The notes beneath the pieces are model-generated. The model searched no databases. It was not told the origin of the DNA and saw nothing but the letters and a program-made list of their open reading frames with translations. The position numbers and the translations under genes were made by a program. From Ruminococcus sp. (GTDB lineage Bacteria; Bacillota; Clostridia; Oscillospirales; Ruminococcaceae), in contig JAETQO010000006.1 of NCBI GenBank assembly GCA_021770655.1, positions 109,130 to 173,129 of the forward strand: a stretch of 64,000 nucleotides of DNA, read 5' to 3'. Shown in pieces: positions 63,677 through 64,000 of the stretch (its first letter is position 1; every line of letters starts with the position of its first letter).

Positions 63677-64000
63677 AATTCGTGTCGCAAGGTACTTCAA
63701 GGAGTTACAACTCAGCCCGAAGGTCTCGCTTGCAGAGGCTTCTCCATAGCACTAAACCGTACAAAGTCCGTCTGGTTGTTCTTATTTTACGTTTGCGTTA
63801 AAATACAAAAATTCATGTAAACGTAAAGTGAAAACTACCAAACGGACTATTGTTGAATGAGCAATGAGGAATTGTTGACAACAACGAAACATTGTGTAGT
63901 TATAGCAAAACGGACTGCGGGATTAACGGGCTGTCGAGGTCGCCAGCCCCTACATTTAATGTTGCTGAGAACCACCAGACGGACAACGGATCTATCGGGG
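63677..64000. repeat. R2-type repeats to the window edge
   Basis: Another inverted copy (about 63672-63790) then a direct copy from about 63850 (AATGAGGAATTGTTGACAAC, GGCTGTCGAGGTCGCCAGCC) that continues beyond the window. No gene seen. Confidence 0.75.

Overview
The window looks like chromosomal DNA of a low-to-moderate GC, spore-forming-lineage Firmicute of the class Clostridia, most like a Ruminococcus-type Oscillospiraceae. The support is SpoIIP, a CIRCE-controlled hrcA-grpE-dnaK-dnaJ operon, a T-box leader upstream of thrS, strong AGGAGG-type ribosome binding sites, many near-consensus sigma-A promoters with 17-bp spacers, and a membrane-anchored protein with a Thr-rich linker and a cohesin-like module. 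The species is not fixed by anything visible. No rRNA, tRNA, CRISPR array, prophage or transposase gene was seen.

Layout. 1-3.4 kb: nnr (running off the left edge), acpS and a small membrane gene in one operon, an SH3 lipoprotein, an amidohydrolase. 3.5-8.6 kb: MATE exporter, cysK plus phosphatase, small membrane genes. 9-16.9 kb: an SDR reductase, VanY-like peptidase, a 50-residue membrane protein, spoIIP, an XRE regulator with a membrane partner, sfsA, two lipoproteins. 17-22.2 kb: heat-shock operon. 22.2-30.4 kb: putP with a repeat-derived tail, thrS with a T-box leader, rny, an O-antigen-ligase-like membrane protein. 30.9-39.1 kb: an envelope-stress island made of a prohibitin-like SPFH protein, a YdjG/YdjH/YdjI-like operon, and the convergent PadR-DUF1700-DUF4097-PspC operon, followed by a Bax-inhibitor-1 protein. 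39.2-44 kb: pnuC, a GNAT protein, a polar amino-acid ABC transporter whose binding protein is circularly permuted, and a cyclophilin lipoprotein. 44.3-64 kb: YfhO-like protein, glpK, a degenerate J-domain membrane protein divergent from two unknown genes, a cyclophilin with an in-frame amber stop, the cohesin-like protein, tyrA, ilvE, an L,D-transpeptidase, uvrC-folC, an XRE/membrane pair and a sirtuin.

The most unusual content is non-coding. At least four families of short non-autonomous repeats are present. R1 is a 179-bp TTAA-ended MITE with internally deleted and hairpin-only derivatives. R2 ends in CGAATTAAAAAG, and this same end faces an ORF at all six junctions with a gene, touching a stop codon or a ribosome binding site. 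R3 begins CAGTTTGTCGA, lies just after intrinsic terminators, and has rewritten the C-terminus of PutP. R4 has CACGGAAATCAAT inverted ends, a central palindrome, and in one copy a nested R1. Several copies lie at terminator U-runs, within 5' leaders or between a promoter and its gene, so they are probably transcribed and may affect expression.

The best protein-level novelty is the circularly permuted substrate-binding protein at 41955-42734. The best candidate for a little-described functional system is the 30.9-39.1 kb membrane-stress island, which lacks a local PspA.
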